From: a virus
IMG/VR virus record: IMGVR_UViG_3300027971_000088
Coordinates: 1 to 41,992 of that record
Reading direction: 5' to 3' (one strand)
DNA length: 41,992 nucleotides
Below are positions 1 through 8,295 of this stretch, one piece after another; position 1 is the stretch's first letter, and every line of letters begins with the position of its first letter. Position numbers and translations under genes: made by a program. The notes beneath the pieces were generated by a model. It was not told the origin of the DNA. It searched no databases and saw only the letters and a program-made list of their open reading frames with translations.

Positions 1-392
1 GCGCTAAGTATGATGACTTTGAACAAGTTGCGTACAACCCCAAGCTGCCAATTACGGACGTGATGGCCGATACGATTCGGTCTTCGGATGTTGGGCCTGA
101 GTTAGCTTACTACCTCGGAACTAATATCAAAGACGCAGAGCGTATATCTCGCCTAGCCCCGCTTGCACAGGCAAAGGAAATTGGGAAGATTGAGGCCAAA
201 TTGGCGTCTGATCCTCCAATGAAACGTACGACATCCGCGCCAGCGCCGATTTCGCCTGTCACTGCCCGATCTACTGGATCACCGGCCTATGACACTACTG
301 ATCCTAGGTCTACCAAGACCATGACGGATTCGCAGTGGATTGAAGCCGAACGCAAACGACAGATGAAGAAGTGGGAAGCGCAAAACCGCTAA
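1..392 (+). CDS. Scaffolding protein, C-terminal part (5' end cut off by window)
   Basis: The reading frame is open from the first base (first full codon at 3) to a stop at 392 and matches the C-terminal half of the complete scaffold gene at 35253-36014. The visible part is charged and proline/serine-rich near its middle, and ends in a basic helix rich in Lys, Arg and Trp, as expected of the coat-binding end of P22-like scaffolds. It differs from the other copy by a few residues, for example near the end, where this copy has a Lys-Arg-Gln-Met stretch and the other has Ala-Arg-Gln-Arg. It lies 21 bases upstream of the coat gene. Confidence 0.85.
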   Translation, partial: AKYDDFEQVAYNPKLPITDVMADTIRSSDVGPELAYYLGTNIKDAERISRLAPLAQAKEIGKIEAKLASDPPMKRTTSAPAPISPVTARSTGSPAYDTTDPRSTKTMTDSQWIEAERKRQMKKWEAQNR

Positions 393-413
393 CTTTTTTT
401 AAGGACTTTTTTC

Positions 414-1622
414 ATGGCTAATAGTATCCTAACCATTGACATGATTACTCGGAAGGCTCTCGAAATTCTTGAGAACAACCTGGTACTCACCCGTAACGTA
501 AACCGTCAGTACGACGACAGCTTCGCTGTTGAAGGTGCCAAGATCGGTTCTACTCTGCGTATTCGCCTTCCTGACCGCGCTTTGGTCACTGACGGTGCCG
601 CCCTGCAAGTTCAGGACGACAACGAACAGTTCACCACTTTATCAGTTTCTACTCAAAAGCATATCGGCGTGAACTTCACATCTGCCGAATTGACTATGCA
701 GTTAGATGACTTTGCAGAGCGTGTTCTCAAGCCTCGTATCAGCCAGTTGGCCTCCAGCATTGATGCTGATGTCGCCAATGCGTACAAAACCATCGGTAAC
801 ACTGTTGGCACTCCTGGCACTACGCCAGCTACTTCTTTGGTGCTGTTGCAAGCCCAGCAGAAGCTGAACGAGAACGCCGCTGTAATGTCGCCTCGCTATG
901 CAACGGTTAACCCCGCTGCAAACGCCGGTCTGGTTGAAGGCATGAAAGGTTTGTTCAATCCCACCGACACCATCAGCAAGCAGTTTAAGAACGGCATGAT
1001 GGGCACTGGTGTATTGGGCTTTGAAGAAGTCAATATGTCTCAGTCGATCAAGCAGCACACCACTGGTTCGCGCGACGCTACGGCATCTACCACGGTTGGC
1101 GCTACAGTGACTTCTGAAGGTTCTTCTACTGTAACCTTGTCTCAAGGTTCTGTAACTACTACCCTCAAGGCCGGTGATGTGTTTACTATTGCAGCGTGCT
1201 TTGCTGTAAACCCGCAAACCCGTGAAACCACTGGTTCGTTGTTCCAGTTTGTGGCTTTGGCTGATGCAACCGCTGTGTCTGGCACTTGGACTGTGACTGT
1301 GGCTCCCATGTACTCCGCTGCTCACGCATTGGCTACCATGACCGCTTTACCAGTATCTAGCGCTGTTGTGACTTTTGTGGGCACCGCTTCTACTGCTTAC
1401 GCACAGAACTTGGTCTACCACAAGGACGCCATCACGTTTGCTACCGCTGACTTGTTGATGCCTCAAGGTGTTGACATGGCTGCTCGTGCAGTTCATAACG
1501 GTATCAGCTTGCGCGTTGTTCGTCAGTACGACATCAACAACGACCGTATGCCTTGCCGTATTGATGTGCTGTATGGCTTTAGCACCATTCGTCCACAGAT
1601 GGCCTGCCGCATCTGGGGTTGA
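414..1622 (+). CDS. Major capsid (coat) protein, P22 gp5-like
   Basis: This 402-residue protein builds the icosahedral head. The N-terminus (ILTIDMITRKALEILENNL, residues 5-23) is the hallmark start of P22-type coat proteins, and the length is close to the 430 residues of P22 gp5. A threonine/serine-rich insert at about residues 225-250 is where most differences from the second copy fall. A good ribosome site (AAGGA, 401-405) sits 8 bases before the ATG. It follows the scaffold gene, the expected order. The second copy (36036-37244) differs at about 21 of 402 residues by my count. Confidence 0.93.
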   Translation: MANSILTIDMITRKALEILENNLVLTRNVNRQYDDSFAVEGAKIGSTLRIRLPDRALVTDGAALQVQDDNEQFTTLSVSTQKHIGVNFTSAELTMQLDDFAERVLKPRISQLASSIDADVANAYKTIGNTVGTPGTTPATSLVLLQAQQKLNENAAVMSPRYATVNPAANAGLVEGMKGLFNPTDTISKQFKNGMMGTGVLGFEEVNMSQSIKQHTTGSRDATASTTVGATVTSEGSSTVTLSQGSVTTTLKAGDVFTIAACFAVNPQTRETTGSLFQFVALADATAVSGTWTVTVAPMYSAAHALATMTALPVSSAVVTFVGTASTAYAQNLVYHKDAITFATADLLMPQGVDMAARAVHNGISLRVVRQYDINNDRMPCRIDVLYGFSTIRPQMACRIWG

Positions 1623-1648
1623 TTAATTATTTTTGAAGGAAAATTATC

Positions 1649-2071
1649 ATGGCTATTCCTAATTCTGGCGGTGGTTATCAGTTTACTGATGGCAACACCA
1701 ATGAAATCATCATGGGCGTTCAAGCAGCGCCCCAAACGGCTACTGCTACGGCCACTCTGACTGCCGCGCAAGTTACCGGCGGTATCTTGGTAGGCAACCC
1801 GTCTACCACAGCAGCGTCGTACACGCTTCCAACTGCTACGGCGATTGATGCGGTGTTTACCAACGCAAAAGTTAACAGCACGTTTGAACTAACAGTTATT
1901 AACTTGGGCACTTCGACTGGGTTGATTACGATGGTTGTGGGCACTGGCATTACTGCGGTGGGCAACTTGGTTGTTGCTATTACCGGCAGTGCGGCAGGCG
2001 TAAGTGGCGCGGGGCAATTCTTGTTTCGCAAGACCGGCGATGCTGCATACACTGTGTATCGCATAGCCTAA
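1649..2071 (+). CDS. Small head-associated protein, unknown function
   Basis: This 140-residue protein has no family I can name with confidence. It is rich in Ala, Thr, Gly and Val and looks mostly beta-stranded, without membrane spans or catalytic motifs. It directly follows the coat gene with a good ribosome site (GAAGGA), so a head decoration or capsid-stabilising role is a reasonable inference. The second copy at 37271-37693 has the same length with a handful of substitutions, and its last 40 residues are unchanged. A UUCG-capped hairpin follows its stop codon. Confidence 0.7.
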   Translation: MAIPNSGGGYQFTDGNTNEIIMGVQAAPQTATATATLTAAQVTGGILVGNPSTTAASYTLPTATAIDAVFTNAKVNSTFELTVINLGTSTGLITMVVGTGITAVGNLVVAITGSAAGVSGAGQFLFRKTGDAAYTVYRIA

Positions 2072-2076
2072 ACCTG

Positions 2077-2096
2077 AATGGGGCTTCGGCCCCGTT
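2077..2096 (+). promoter_or_regulatory. UUCG-tetraloop hairpin between head genes
   Basis: GGGGC-TTCG-GCCCC (2080-2093) forms a perfect 5-bp stem closed by a highly stable UUCG loop. Flanking A-T and G-T pairs can extend the stem to 2077-2096. The identical element is found at 37699-37718. No T-run follows directly, so it is a poor intrinsic terminator. It could mark an RNA-processing or mRNA-stability element that adjusts head-protein ratios. The downstream ribosome site AAGGAA lies outside the stem. Confidence 0.75.
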
Positions 2097-2112
2097 CTAT
2101 AAGGAAATAATT

Positions 2113-2553
2113 ATGGCAAATACAAAATCTATTGGTGTTGCTTTTGAAGACCAAGACCTAAAAGGTTCAGCAACAATTTATGCCCTTGCTGGAAGTGGGC
2201 AGCTTGGATATAACACTGGAAGCTCTACTACGGCGCCTTCAACTGTTACTCAAGCTACCAGCAAATCTACTGGCGTGACCATCAACGCATCTGTTGGTCA
2301 AATTGTGACAAACAATGCTGCTTTGGCTGCTGGTGTTGAAGTGGCTTTCATTGTTACAAATAGTGCGGTAAGTGCCTATGATGTTCCAATTGTGGCATTA
2401 GCAAGCGGCGCAGCCACGGCGGGAACGTATTTGCTTTCGGTGGCCGCTGTAGCTGCCGGATCATTTACCGTAGTAATTTCAAATGCATCCGCAGGCAGCT
2501 TGTCTGAGGCGCTGACTTTGAATTTTGCTTTGATTCACGTTGCACAAGCGTAA
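2113..2553 (+). CDS. Small structural protein sharing a beta domain with the 3501 gene
   Basis: This 146-residue protein has a C-terminal part (about residues 47-146) that clearly resembles the C-terminal part of the 199-residue protein at 3501-4100. Both have a VTQ-x-TS-x-x-TGVT start, an F-x-VTNS-x-V-x-A-x-DV core, an AVAAGSF segment and an NFA-x-I-x-x-x-x-A end. I recall this domain in many phage head and tail proteins, but I know no assigned function. The ribosome site AAGGAA lies 6 bases before the ATG. The second copy at 37735 differs by one residue (Ile to Val), making this the most conserved gene of the repeat. Confidence 0.75.
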   Translation: MANTKSIGVAFEDQDLKGSATIYALAGSGQLGYNTGSSTTAPSTVTQATSKSTGVTINASVGQIVTNNAALAAGVEVAFIVTNSAVSAYDVPIVALASGAATAGTYLLSVAAVAAGSFTVVISNASAGSLSEALTLNFALIHVAQA

Positions 2554-2555
2554 GA

Positions 2556-2584
2556 GGAAGGGGAGGCCAAAAACCTCCTCTTTC
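2556..2584 (+). promoter_or_regulatory. Hairpin containing the only Shine-Dalgarno-like sequence before the 2589 gene
   Basis: An 11-bp stem (2556-2566 with 2574-2584, two G-T pairs) has a 7-base A-rich loop. Its 5' arm is a purine run with AGGAAGGGGAGG, the only strong ribosome-binding sequence before the ATG at 2589. That sequence is too far from the start unless the stem is folded or bypassed. At the other copy (38178-38206) the changes convert one G-C to G-T and one G-T to G-C, so the stem is preserved. No T-tract directly follows, so a regulatory or translational role fits better than termination. Confidence 0.6.
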
Positions 2585-2588
2585 ATTT

Positions 2589-2780
2589 ATGGAAATATAC
2601 CTCGCTCACCCCGTTCATGGCCGCAAAGTAGCGACTATGGAACTTGAAGCCGAATACGATGAAAAAAACGGCTGGACACGATATACTCTGGATACGCCCC
2701 AAGTCACCGAGGCGGCTCCTGTTAATGCGCTGGAAGTAAAGCGCAAATACATACGCAAAGCTATAGCTGAAGGAGCCTAG
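2589..2780 (+). CDS. Small charged protein, unknown
   Basis: This 63-residue hypothetical protein begins MEIYLAHPVHGRKVATMELE and is hydrophilic, with a basic C-terminus. It lies between the structural 146-residue gene and the gp4-like gene and ends two bases before the next ATG, so it is part of the head/neck operon. In the second copy (38211-38396) the last 10-12 residues differ: a KYIRK-type tail is replaced by an arginine-rich RRRTEPEGA tail with a 6-base deletion. The rest is almost unchanged. The function is unknown. Confidence 0.65.
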   Translation: MEIYLAHPVHGRKVATMELEAEYDEKNGWTRYTLDTPQVTEAAPVNALEVKRKYIRKAIAEGA

Positions 2781-2782
2781 TC

Positions 2783-3499
2783 ATGGCGACATACACCGCT
2801 GGCGATCAGATTAACCGAGCACTAAGATTGCTTGGTGTCCTTGCTGAAGGCGAGACTACATCTGCGTCAGTGTCGCAAGACTCTCTGACCGCGCTCAACC
2901 AGATGATTGATAGCTGGAACACTGAACGTCTGTCGGTGTTCAGCACCCAAGACCAAATGTTTACTTGGCCCGCTGGTTTTATCAACCGCACCCTTGGTCC
3001 AACAGGCAACTTTGTAGGCAACCGCCCCGTGCTGCTGGATGACGCAACCTACTACCGCGACCCAGGCACCAACGTCAGTTTTGGCATAAAAATGATCAAC
3101 CAGCAGCAGTACGACGGTATTGCTGTCAAAACGGTAACGTCAACTTACCCGCAAGTTATTTTTGTCAACATGACATATCCTGATATTGATATGTTCATCT
3201 ACCCCAAGCCCACACGGGACTTGGAATGGCACTTTATCAGCGTTGAAGAGTTGACCCAGCCTGCTAACTTGGCGACTAACATCCTGTTTCCACCTGGTTA
3301 CTTGCGTGCTTTCACCTACAACTTAGCCTGCGAAATTGCACCTGAGTTTGGCGTAGAGCCTAGCCCCCAAGTTCAGCGCATTGCCATGACCAGCAAGCGC
3401 AACCTCAAGCGCATCAACAACCCTGACGATGTGATGTCTATGCCTTACGCCATTGTGGCGACTCGTCAACGCTTTAACATTTACGCAGGAAACTACTAA
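2783..3499 (+). CDS. Head-closure / tail accessory factor, P22 gp4-like
   Basis: This 238-residue protein is inferred to sit under the portal and plug the filled head. Sequence and position match the gp4-like packaged-DNA stabilisation family. The N-terminal helices (QINRALRLLGVLAEGET, residues 9-25) and the segment ALNQMIDSWNTERLSVFS are typical of this family. The central beta part contains DDATYYRDPG, and the end is helical and basic. The second copy at 38399 differs by only a few residues. The neighbouring gp10-like gene supports the assignment. Confidence 0.82.
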   Translation: MATYTAGDQINRALRLLGVLAEGETTSASVSQDSLTALNQMIDSWNTERLSVFSTQDQMFTWPAGFINRTLGPTGNFVGNRPVLLDDATYYRDPGTNVSFGIKMINQQQYDGIAVKTVTSTYPQVIFVNMTYPDIDMFIYPKPTRDLEWHFISVEELTQPANLATNILFPPGYLRAFTYNLACEIAPEFGVEPSPQVQRIAMTSKRNLKRINNPDDVMSMPYAIVATRQRFNIYAGNY

Positions 3500-3500
3500 T

Positions 3501-4100
3501 ATGGCTACCATTGCAATTTCAGCTCTCCCCGTCGCAACTGCGGCTGCCGTTGGTGATGTCTTGCCAATTGTGCAAGGCGGCACAACTAAACAGGTCACTA
3601 ACGCACTGCTGTTTACTAATGCAACGTTGGTTGCGCCTGCGCTTGGTACTGTTGCAAGCGGCAACATTAGTGCTTGTACCAGCACCAGTATGGTCATGGT
3701 TACGCCAGTAATCGGTGCAGCTACAGGCACAAGCCTAGCGGTAACTGGTGCAATCACTTCATCTGGCACGGCTGGCGTAGGCTATGCCACAGGCGCAGGC
3801 GGCGCGGTTACACAATTGACTAGCCGTACTACAGGCGTAACGCTTAACAAGACAGCAGGCGCAATCACTCTATTCAGCGCAGCAGGAACAACAACGGCGG
3901 CAACTTTTACTGTAACCAACAGCACTGTGGCGGCAACCGATGTAATTATCTTAAATCAAAAGTCAGGTACTGACTTGTACAACTTAATGGTCACTGCGGT
4001 GGCAGCGGGCAGTTTTAATATTTCATTTCGCACCACAGGCGGCACGACAACTGAAACTCCAGTGTTTAACTTTGCGGTTATCAAAGCAGTTGCGGCTTAA
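3501..4100 (+). CDS. Structural protein with repeated beta domain
   Basis: I place the start at the ATG at 3501, directly after the gp4-like stop at 3499. A longer in-frame form would overlap that gene. The 199-residue protein has an N-terminal part beginning ATIAISALPVATAAAVGDVL, which resembles the collar/fibre start seen in many phage tail proteins. Its C-terminal 100 residues are paralogous to the protein at 2113. Low-complexity Thr/Ala/Gly composition suggests a beta-rich fibrous protein. Its ATG-to-stop edge overlaps the next gene (TAATG). The exact location in the virion is unknown. Confidence 0.72.
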   Translation: MATIAISALPVATAAAVGDVLPIVQGGTTKQVTNALLFTNATLVAPALGTVASGNISACTSTSMVMVTPVIGAATGTSLAVTGAITSSGTAGVGYATGAGGAVTQLTSRTTGVTLNKTAGAITLFSAAGTTTAATFTVTNSTVAATDVIILNQKSGTDLYNLMVTAVAAGSFNISFRTTGGTTTETPVFNFAVIKAVAA

Positions 4101-5746
4101 TGAAAACGCCCATCCTTGGATCAGCGTATGTTGCCCGCAGTATCAACGCTGCGGACAACCGCATGGTCAACTTGTTTCCCGAGGCCATCCCAGAGGGTGG
4201 TAAGGAACCTGGCTTTCTAAACCGTGCCCCTGGCCTAGAGTTTTTACAGACCGTGGGCACCGGCCCAATTCGGGCGCTGTGGGCGCACCAGACCAATGGA
4301 AGTGATTTTTTTGTTGTTTCGGGCAATAAAGTCTACAAGCTAACCGGCCTAACTGCTACGCCGCAGTTGTTGGGTACGCTCACCACTACCACCGGCCCTG
4401 TGTCCATTGCGGATAACGGAACGCAAATATTCTTTGCTACCAACCCTGATGGGTTTATATACAACAAAACTACGGGCGCGTTTGGGCAGATTACTGACCC
4501 TGATTTTGCTGGTGCTGTAACGGTTACTTACCTTGACGGGTACTTTGTTTTTAACCAGCCCGATAGCCAGATTATTTGGGTGACTCAATTGCTAGACGGC
4601 ACTTCAATTGACCCGTTAGACTTTGCAAGCGCCGAAGGTTCGCCTGATGGTGTGGTAGGTCTTATTTCTGACCACCGCGAACTATGGGTCTTTGGCACCG
4701 ACTCAGTAGAAGTCTGGTACGACTCAGGCGCTACTGATTTTCCATTGCAACGCATCCAAGGCGCGTTTAATGAGATCGGTTGCGTGGCTGCATTCTCAAT
4801 TGCCAAGCTAGACAACGGCCTGTTCTGGCTGGGCACCGACGCCCGTGGGCAGGGCATCGTCTACCGCGCCAATGGTTATACCGGCGTTAGGGTTTCTACC
4901 CATGCCATTGAGTACGCCATAGCCCAATACGGCAACATTGCGGATGCCATTGCGTACACCTACCAGCAAGAAGGCCATGCCTTTTATGTGCTGACGTTTC
5001 CCTCGGGCAACGCTACTTGGGTTTACGATGTGTCCACCCAAGTCTGGCATGAACGCGCCGGTTTTGATAACGGCAATTTTATGCGGCACCGCAGCAATTG
5101 CCAGTGTAATTTTGGCGGCAACATTATTGTTGGTGACTTTGAAAACGGCAACATCTATCGGTTTGACTTAGATGTGTACGCTGACAATAACGGCATTCAA
5201 AAGTGGCTGCGCTCATGGCGGGCGCTGCCAACCGGCCAAAACAATCTCAAGCGCACCGCGCATCACAGCTTGCAGTTGGACTGCGAAACAGGCGTGGGGC
5301 TAAACCTTTACCCTGCGTATGAAGGTGAAAATATTGATACTGAGTCAGGCTTAGACCTTGTAGCTGAATATGTACAAACGTTTTTAGCAACGCAATCAGG
5401 TGTTACTTTAACTACTGAGGCTGGGGACGGTTTTGAGCCTTTAGGCCAATACGAACTATCAGATACTGATATTAACGGATACAACTTAGTGACCATAGCT
5501 TATCCGGCTGCACCAGGCTACGACCCGCAAGTAATGTTGCGTTGGTCAGACGATGGCGGCCACACTTGGAGCAATGAGCACTGGTCGCCACTTGGCAAAA
5601 TTGGTGCGTATGGTCATCGAACTTTTTGGCGCCGTCTGGGCATGACTATGAAGTTGCGCGACAGGGTGTATGAACTTTCAGGCACCGATCCAAACAAGAT
5701 AGCAATCATGGGCGCAGAATTAATACTTAGCCCGACCAACGCATGA
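4100..5746 (+). CDS. Tail hub / packaged-DNA stabilisation protein, P22 gp10-like
   Basis: This 548-residue protein corresponds to the family of P22 gp10, which assembles below gp4 and anchors the tail machine. Family marks include the start KTPILGSAYVARSINAADNR, the nearby MVNLFPE, a beta-rich body with DNGTQIFFA, WVTQLLDGTSIDPLDFASAE and EVWYDSGATDFPLQRIQGAFNEIGC (split here only for length), and the late RWSDDGGHTWSNEHW segment. The second copy (39716) is two residues shorter and highly similar except for a divergent patch at about residues 55-120. It starts on the last A of the previous stop codon (TAATG). Confidence 0.88.
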   Translation: MKTPILGSAYVARSINAADNRMVNLFPEAIPEGGKEPGFLNRAPGLEFLQTVGTGPIRALWAHQTNGSDFFVVSGNKVYKLTGLTATPQLLGTLTTTTGPVSIADNGTQIFFATNPDGFIYNKTTGAFGQITDPDFAGAVTVTYLDGYFVFNQPDSQIIWVTQLLDGTSIDPLDFASAEGSPDGVVGLISDHRELWVFGTDSVEVWYDSGATDFPLQRIQGAFNEIGCVAAFSIAKLDNGLFWLGTDARGQGIVYRANGYTGVRVSTHAIEYAIAQYGNIADAIAYTYQQEGHAFYVLTFPSGNATWVYDVSTQVWHERAGFDNGNFMRHRSNCQCNFGGNIIVGDFENGNIYRFDLDVYADNNGIQKWLRSWRALPTGQNNLKRTAHHSLQLDCETGVGLNLYPAYEGENIDTESGLDLVAEYVQTFLATQSGVTLTTEAGDGFEPLGQYELSDTDINGYNLVTIAYPAAPGYDPQVMLRWSDDGGHTWSNEHWSPLGKIGAYGHRTFWRRLGMTMKLRDRVYELSGTDPNKIAIMGAELILSPTNA

Positions 5747-5747
5747 T

Positions 5748-7541
5748 ATGGCTTTAGGCAACGAAACCAATATTACGCCCCCGCGGGTGTCGTTGATTGA
5801 CGAGCGCACGGGCGCAGTCTCGCGCGAGTGGTATCGTTGGTTTTACAGCCTGTTCACCACTCTTGGCTCGGGCACGGGAATTATTCCCGTTATTTCTGGC
5901 GGTACTGGCCTGGGCACAATTCCAACCAACGGCCAATTGTTAATTGGCAATGGCACAGGGTATAGCCTTAATACGTTAGGCACTAGCGCGGGCATCTCGG
6001 TTACCAACGGGCTAGGCACAATTACCGTCGCTAATACTGGCGTGTTGTCCAACATTGCGGGCACGGGCATATCGGTGTCTGGCGCCACGGGCAATGTAAC
6101 AATTACCAATACCGGCGTGCTGTCTTTTTCGGCTGGCACTACAGGGCTTACCCCCGCCACGGCTACCACGGGCGTTGTAACTCTGGCTGGCAAGCTAGTT
6201 ATAGCAAACGGCGGCACAAATAGCGTATCCACACCAACGGCAGGCGCTGTACCATATGGCACAGGTACGGCCTATGCGTTTACCTCTGCTGGCACGGCGG
6301 GGCAAGTGTTGACCAGCGCAGGCGCAAGTGTGCCTATTTGGACAACGCCAGCAACCGGTACAGTCACCAGCGTTAGTTTTACTGGCGGTATAGTATCCGT
6401 TGCCACGGCAACAACCACACCGGCTTTGACGGTTGCCGGAACTAGCGGTGGCGTTGTTTATTTTTCTAGCGGCACAACTTGGGCATCGTCAGCGGCGTTA
6501 GCCGCAAACGCTTTAGTTATTGGCGGCGGCGCGGGTGTAGCGCCAAGCACTACGACTACGGGTACAGGTGTAGTAACGGCCCTTGGCACAAACGTAGGCA
6601 CTGCTGGGGCATTTGTTGTCAATGGCGGCGCTTTGGGTACGCCAAGCAGTGGCACGGTTACCAACCTTACTGGTACAGCGTCTATCAACATTAATGGCAC
6701 GGTTGGCGCAACGACTCCTGCTACGGGTGCGTTTACCACCTTAACGGCCTCTACATCCATCACCAACACTGGCTTGACGGCTACTCGTGTGGTGTTCTCC
6801 ACCACTGGCGGCCTTGAGACCGACTCCGCTAACTTGACGTTTAGCGGAACAATACTGACATCAACGGGATTTGCTGGCCCTTTAAACGGCACAGTAGGCG
6901 CTACGACTCCTGCGGCTGGGGCGTTCACAACTTTGTCAGCTACAGGTGTCACAACTGTGCAAGCTGGCTCTGCTGCTGCCCCTGCCATCACCACTACAGG
7001 CGACACCAACACGGGTATATGGTTCCCTGCCGCTGACACTATTGCCTTTACTGAAGGCGGTGCTGAGTCTATGCGTATCGACTCTAGCCGTAACGTGGGT
7101 ATCGGTACTGCCTCGCCAAGCACAAAACTTCACGTTGCTGGAGCATCAGCAATTGCTCGTATTGACAGGACTGCTGACGCTTCCGCAAACCCAGAGTTAC
7201 AACTTACTGCTGTAGCTCGTCAGTTTAATGCTGGTGTTGGCGGGGCTACTTTTGCAACAGCGGCTATACAAGGTTCGTACTATCTTTATGATGCAACCGC
7301 CGCAGAGTATCGTTTTGTAATTAACACCAGCGGTTCAGTAGGGATAGGGACGAGTTCGCCAAGTGCTTCCGCAATCTTAGACGCACAAAGCACTACTAAA
7401 GGTGTGCGTATGCCTAACATGACCACTACGCAGAAAAACGCTATTTCTAGTCCTGCTGCTGGTCTGATGGTATTTGACACAACCCTTGCAAAACTTTGCG
7501 TTTATTCTGGTGCTGCATGGCAAACCGTTACATCTATTTAA
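5748..7541 (+). CDS. Tail fibre protein, first strain variant
   Basis: This 597-residue protein has an N-terminal anchor (about residues 1-45; TPPRVSLIDERTG then WYRWFYSL) followed by a long repetitive shaft of Gly/Thr/Ala/Val-rich beta repeats. Two copies of a GTVGATTPA-x-GAFTTL repeat lie near the middle, and two GIGT-x-SPS modules lie near the C-terminus. It ends in a module containing GVRMPNMTTTQKNAISSP. These patterns are usual for tail fibres of environmental phages. The anchor resembles the one encoded at 41349, but the shafts are unrelated, a classic host-range swap. The gene begins 1 base after the gp10-like stop. Confidence 0.85.
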   Translation: MALGNETNITPPRVSLIDERTGAVSREWYRWFYSLFTTLGSGTGIIPVISGGTGLGTIPTNGQLLIGNGTGYSLNTLGTSAGISVTNGLGTITVANTGVLSNIAGTGISVSGATGNVTITNTGVLSFSAGTTGLTPATATTGVVTLAGKLVIANGGTNSVSTPTAGAVPYGTGTAYAFTSAGTAGQVLTSAGASVPIWTTPATGTVTSVSFTGGIVSVATATTTPALTVAGTSGGVVYFSSGTTWASSAALAANALVIGGGAGVAPSTTTTGTGVVTALGTNVGTAGAFVVNGGALGTPSSGTVTNLTGTASININGTVGATTPATGAFTTLTASTSITNTGLTATRVVFSTTGGLETDSANLTFSGTILTSTGFAGPLNGTVGATTPAAGAFTTLSATGVTTVQAGSAAAPAITTTGDTNTGIWFPAADTIAFTEGGAESMRIDSSRNVGIGTASPSTKLHVAGASAIARIDRTADASANPELQLTAVARQFNAGVGGATFATAAIQGSYYLYDATAAEYRFVINTSGSVGIGTSSPSASAILDAQSTTKGVRMPNMTTTQKNAISSPAAGLMVFDTTLAKLCVYSGAAWQTVTSI

Positions 7542-7550
7542 GAAAATAAT

Positions 7551-7841
7551 ATGGATACAATTTGGAAAATAGTGCAGTGTGACCACCTCACCGCAGACGG
7601 TTTTATCACCACAGCCCACTGGACTTGCAACGCTGTTGACGGTGAATATTCTGCGTACAACTACGGCACTTGTGGCTTTGCTGCTGCAACTCCGGCTATC
7701 CCCTATACTAGTGTGACTGAGCAGGATGTATTAGACTGGTGCTGGGCAGGCGGCATTGACAAGGACGCAATTGAGGCTAGTCTTGCAGCACAAATTGAAA
7801 AACAAAAGAATCCGGTAAGCGCCACTGGCGTACCGTGGTAA
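7551..7841 (+). CDS. Small fibre-associated protein, unknown
   Basis: This 96-residue protein contains several Trp and Cys residues (IWKIVQCDHLTADGFITTAHW at the start, DWCWAGG in the middle) and a helical C-terminus with EASLAAQIEKQKNP. It directly follows the tail fibre gene. Small proteins of this look often lie after fibre genes in environmental phages and may be assembly chaperones or caps. That role is inference and I cannot name a family with certainty. Confidence 0.6.
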   Translation: MDTIWKIVQCDHLTADGFITTAHWTCNAVDGEYSAYNYGTCGFAAATPAIPYTSVTEQDVLDWCWAGGIDKDAIEASLAAQIEKQKNPVSATGVPW

Positions 7842-7866
7842 TAACAACCTGTTGCTGGAGTAACAG

Positions 7867-8295
7867 ATGGACGATTTGCAAATAGATATGCGCCAAAAGG
7901 TTGAGGCTTTGCAAGCAGAACTTTTAAAACTTCCGCAATATGAGCCAATTACCAAACATACGTTTCATGGCGGAATGTATTGCCGCGAAGTATTCCGTGA
8001 GGCTGGTATTTTAATTGTGGGCAAGGTTCATAAAAAAGAGCATTTTTATCTTGTTGCTGGTGGCACTGTGGCAATTACAACTGATGAAGGTGTGCAGTTT
8101 GTAACAGGGCCGCATTTACTATGCAGCAAGCCTGGCACCAAACGGGCGGTTTACGCTGAAACAGACGCATTGTGTATGACGTTTCATTGCGTAGAATCAA
8201 CCAATGTAGAAGATGCGGAAGCTGAATTAGTAGAAGACGCCCCCGAATCCATGTTTGGCGTTGGAAATCAAATTAAAGTGAAGGAATTAACATGA
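7867..8295 (+). CDS. Cupin-like virion-associated protein
   Basis: This 142-residue protein has an N-terminal helix (about residues 1-28), then a beta-rich core: YCREVFREAGILIVGKVHKK, HFYLVAGGTVAIT, GPHLLCSKPGTKRAVYAE and MTFHCVE. The spacing of Gly, His and Pro positions resembles a small beta-barrel of the cupin type, without a complete metal-binding set that I can confirm. It lies between the fibre and ejection genes and overlaps the next start (ATGA). A structural or assembly role is inferred from position only. Confidence 0.55.
   Translation: MDDLQIDMRQKVEALQAELLKLPQYEPITKHTFHGGMYCREVFREAGILIVGKVHKKEHFYLVAGGTVAITTDEGVQFVTGPHLLCSKPGTKRAVYAETDALCMTFHCVESTNVEDAEAELVEDAPESMFGVGNQIKVKELT

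Larger units (their letters stand above)
1..5746 (+). repeat. Left copy of diverged 5.7-kb head/neck module
   Basis: This block runs from inside the scaffold gene to the end of the gp10-like gene and is repeated at 35623-41356 in the same gene order. The offset is exactly 35,622 bases up to the 63-residue gene, then 35,616 after a 6-base indel, and 35,610 at the end of the gp10-like gene. Copies differ mostly at third codon positions. Similarity stops just inside the next gene, a tail fibre. The sequence shows the repeat directly. That it reflects a wrap-around of a 35.6-kb genome into a second strain is inference. Confidence 0.95.

Noticed and set aside
6458-7123. 221-residue frame on the - strand opposite the tail fibre
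   Set aside because: Repetitive Val/Pro/Ala composition is the complement of the fibre's Gly/Thr repeats; no start signal.
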